Positions 43,601 to 46,438 of a stretch of DNA of 46,438 nucleotides are shown here, piece by piece; the stretch's first letter is position 1; every line of letters begins with the position of its first letter. This DNA is from Selaginella moellendorffii (taxonomy: Eukaryota > Streptophyta > Lycopodiopsida > Selaginellales > Selaginellaceae). The stretch is taken from positions 11,824 to 58,261 of the forward strand of contig NW_003314467.1 of NCBI RefSeq assembly GCF_000143415.4. The letters are read 5' to 3'. The notes under the pieces are model-generated. The model saw nothing but the letters and a program-made list of their open reading frames with translations. It ran no database searches and was not told the origin of the DNA. The position numbers were made by a program, and so were the translations under genes.

Positions 43601-43780
43601 CATGCTTTCTGTTCCATTTCCAGGATTTACTTCATTAACAGGTAGGGTGATAAATTCAGCAGCGTTTCTAGAAGTGTTTTCTATGGGTATCAATCTTGGA
43701 ATTGTTGGGGGTTCTTCAAAGGATACCAGGTTTCTCACACTTACATCCATGCTTTTATTCATATAAGAGATGAATTCAAA
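40647..43780 (-). pseudogene. Helitron 2: decayed Rep/helicase gene cut by chromovirus 2
   Basis: Minus-strand pieces in order. 43762-43370 is the N-terminal part (CCHGERVSIEKQIEFPELIR). Near 43370, NYNSALAFASIGANIDE follows a TGA that replaces an expected Arg. 43177-42857 includes MLKDVEDELHMTSS and IDPRRHSAPNSNEIAAMF. 42767-42190 includes VDMYTKVEGGCLDWIKNHQR, ILPSGFISGPRNMNQNYQDA and PDLFIIMTCNPKWQEIT. The HUH motif GLPHCHLLV at about 42195-42165 directly follows a TGA. 42041-41319 includes NVEVCLTVKSVKYIFKYIYK and RLFGYDLHGRSHSIERLDVH. 41114-40821 is the linker. Near 40800-40650 is Walker A FFIDGVGGTRKS, where the Gly of GKS is Arg. The remaining helicase motifs are missing at the chromovirus junction. 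Same family as Helitron 1. Confidence 0.9.
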
Positions 43781-46438
43781 CTTGCTGAAATTTTTTTTAT
43801 TATACAGCCTTCATGTAAAATTAGATCATATGTTTTCCTCTTTCTTTTGCCACCCATTGATCTATAGGAGATTTTACAATCTCTTTTAGAAAATAGAAGC
43901 TTAGACAGCGTGTGCAGGCTCTAGATGGTGAAAATAAGTAAATAGACTAATAGCCAAACCACAAGAAAATAGAAGCACACTGAAACAAAGTGCTGACAGA
44001 GGCACAGCTCCTTAATATGATGCTTGGGGTCCCTATATTTTGGAGCAGAACAACACTACAAAGCAGGGGAAAACAAAGCTCAGAAAACACAGAAACAAAA
44101 TTACCTCTTGACAAATGCGTAAGGCAACCTAATTGTGCAGTCCTTTTTTCTGTGATTCGAAACAGTTTTTCTTAGCCTACATGTCTATTTAGTTACACTC
44201 TCAAAAAGCCTTTGACAGTAAAGAGTTTTACCACAGCTTTTTAAGGTTTTATTATGATTCATAACAATTCATAGATCATTGGATTGTTAGTCACTTGAGA
44301 ATTCACAGATAATTGGTTTGTGAGTTGTTTGAGGATTGCGTCGCTCAGAAATCATTGGATTGTGAGTTGTTTGTGGATTGTGGAGCTCACAGATCAATTG
44401 GGATTGTAAGTTATTTGATGTTAGATATCATGGCTAGGTTTGAGATTTGCCAGGAGACTGTTAGAGAAAGACTGAGCTGGGCAAATAGATTAGCTGAGTA
44501 TGTGCACCCTAGATGTGGCACTTTATGAGTTGTGCACCTAGAGTGATGGTCACATTGCAGGATGTGTCAAAATGTCGCTGAACAACCTGTGTATGGAAAT
44601 TACTGCAGAACGGGCTCCTAGAGGAAGTGAACTGGAGTTTCGTTGCCTGGGACATGATTGTGGTAGGGTGAATCTCTTTTGGCAAGATGGCCGGGAAAAA
44701 ACTCAGTATCATGCCTCTCTATGATGGCACGATGGCAAGCTCGAGCAGGCAAAGTACAAGATGCCCATGTAAATGATGTGAAACTCCATGGTGGTGGGCT
44801 TTGCTCTCTAGACAAGGACGGGAAGCTCTAGAGCTCTTCCATGCCATGGCCTTGAAATAGGAGGAGATCGCTTTCGTGAACGTGTGGCAGTACTTGGAAT
44901 CTGCAACCATGGCTTGAATCTTACTGCAGATCGCTTCAGCAGCATGTGTTTGCAAGGGCCGGGAAGCTGAAGGATTCCAAGGGGATGCTGGGCAAGAGGA
45001 GTGAGGGCGTGTGAGAGAGTCTGCTGGGAGCTTGTCGAATGTACTGGGATCTAAGCACTGCCTTGCAGACGGCACAGGAGTTTGGTGGTTGAAACAAGGA
45101 TCTTTTTTCATATATAATGCTTGCAAAAGGGGCAGTTAAGTTTTTGAAGTGTTTTGTAAAATTGGGAGAATGTTTTGATATATTTGAGTGTGTATTTCTT
45201 TAAAAGGAGTGGAAGCTTTAAAGACACAGCTTTTCAAAACTTGGTTTTTTTTTTCTTTCTTTCTTTCTATTCTTGTTTTCATCTCTCATTTTTCAAAACA
45301 TCTATTTGCGATTTACCTGAAAATCAAAGGCCTACATATGAATGAATGAGTGTTTTGGAAGTTAGCTGTATAATTCTCTTGTGCTATTTGACACATTCCT
45401 TGTCGCCATTCCAATGGGGCTTTTGCAAATGCAGGAGGTAAGCTGTAGATGTGTGTCTGACCTCATCTCCAGATAATGTAAATGGCAGAGAATATTTTTT
45501 TTTTATGTGTGTCTGCTCTTGGATCCAATGCTTGTGAAGGCGCTTGCGTTCTTCTTGCTCATCTGTCTCACGCTCACTGAATAATCATCCTCTGCCCCCT
45601 TAAGAACGCCTTAGCAGTCGATCCACACAACAAAACAAAGACGGCACTACAGTATACCTGTCAGGTAAAACAAGGGTGAGTCAGCTTTCATCCATCAGTT
45701 AAGCTCTTAGTGATTGAGCTGAGCTCTTGTTATCTCAATTTTGCAACAGCATAGTGAAAAAGGGAAAGGGAAAGTGTAGTACCTGAATGAAGGTGTGTCT
45801 GTCTGCTGTGTGTTTTTATTGCCTATCTCCTTTTCTTTGTTTTGTAGTTTCTCTTTCCCTTGTTGGTGGTCACCTGATTGGATCAAAGAGCTCATTTTCA
45901 TGGAGTTGTTTGGCGTGTTTGCTATTTGCTGCATGTGTGCTACAGCTGGCTGGTATATGAGAGCTGCTGGTATAACGTATTTAGCTTACTTTCCACTCAT
46001 TACAGAGCTTGTCCTAGGCGGAGCTTCAGGTCTACATTCAGGTCAACAAGTACCTAATGGCAGTGTTGAGAGCTTGTGGTTTTCACCTCCAGCTGCTTAA
46101 ATTGAGCGCACCCGAACATTTGTGATTTGTTTGTTAAAAAAAGGTACTGTGGTGGAGTCCTCCTGATCGTCCGCTTAGCCCTAGCCATCTCTACCTAGCA
46201 ACGAACTTAAATAGTTCTCATAAGTTGCTAAATTAAGCCCACCTTTTATCATATTCACTCTTCAATGTTCTTGTACCGCATCAAAGGTGTCATTATAAAC
46301 CCTGGAGGAACAGCGTTGGCTGTGATGTCAACTCCTTCGGCCTAATCAGCGAAAGAGAAAGCATTGGCGAAAGAGAAAGGTGGGAGAGATTTCAAAGCAT
46401 TAAACGAATACCTTGAATCTCATTGCCATCAAAGGTGT
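43781..46438. other. Right end of window, no recognisable gene
   Basis: No known domain on either strand. A minus-strand frame of 135 codons (45126-44719) and a plus-strand frame of 101 codons (45795-46100, with a hydrophobic stretch FMELFGVFAICCMCATAGWY) could be fortuitous. The base composition becomes less AT-rich from about 44500, so an exon of a host gene cannot be excluded. A CTTT microsatellite is at 45254-45270. Confidence 0.4.
44255..44415 (+). repeat. Degenerate tandem repeat of about 45-55 bp
   Basis: Three to four units share CAGATCATTGGATTGTGAGT and TTTGAGGATTG-like stretches (near 44270, 44305, 44350 and 44390). Unit lengths vary and no coding potential is seen. Confidence 0.7.

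Noticed and set aside
45795-46100. Small membrane protein gene
   Set aside because: A hydrophobic stretch exists, but no family, splice context or conserved start can be shown.

Overview
The window looks like nuclear DNA of a land plant. It holds chromodomain Ty3/gypsy retrotransposons whose primer-binding sites match the 3' end of initiator Met-tRNA, Helitron Rep/helicase remnants, plant-type (AAACCCT)n telomere-like repeats, and genes broken by GT-AG introns. A 107-base run of N shows it is a draft assembly. I cannot place the species, and I find no intact host gene. The window is a patchwork of nested, mostly decayed mobile elements in AT-rich DNA.

Layout. 1-3.6 kb: AT-rich DNA with a perfect 62-bp palindrome (312-373) and a Helitron fragment (about 1983-2690). 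3615-11354: a minus-strand Ty3/gypsy chromovirus with GATAG target-site duplications, frameshifts, a deleted integrase core, and a 5' LTR enlarged by an inverted partial LTR. 11510-13444: a short LTR element with 162-bp LTRs, PBS and PPT but no genes. 13793-26666: a 12.9-kb DNA transposon with perfect 25-bp terminal inverted repeats and two divergent genes. 26.7-33.8 kb: AT-rich DNA with a coiled-coil gene remnant and a decayed Helitron. 33842-40646: a second minus-strand chromovirus, in one open frame apart from seven point stop codons. 40647-43780: a second Helitron Rep/helicase pseudogene, cut by that chromovirus. 43.8-46.4 kb: no recognisable gene.

The notable system is the 12.9-kb DNA transposon. 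Its plus gene (22391-25532, 1029 codons) encodes an RNase H-like transposase with the pattern D-x-x-D, TDN and GHTHEDVD. Its minus gene (19842 down to 14235, 12 exons, about 1630 codons) encodes a large multidomain protein: a ParB-like N-terminal part, a degenerate Rossmann/DNA-methyltransferase-like part, a long basic and then acidic linker, and an FCP1/HAD-phosphatase-like C-terminus. About 21 copies of a 22-bp near-palindrome (arms ATGGCRTG, GGCC-like centre) lie between 14.18 and 26.44 kb and I saw none elsewhere. They sit just upstream of 3' splice sites in tiny introns (38-54 nt), in both 5' introns, in frame inside exons of both genes, and in both 3' flanks. The minus gene has two in-frame TAG codons and one frame break, so this copy is probably dead or dying.

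Nearly every premature stop I could trace, in the transposon, chromoviruses and Helitrons, is a single C-to-T (or G-to-A) change, usually CAG to TAG or CGA to TGA. That fits decay of methylated cytosines at CHG and CG sites.
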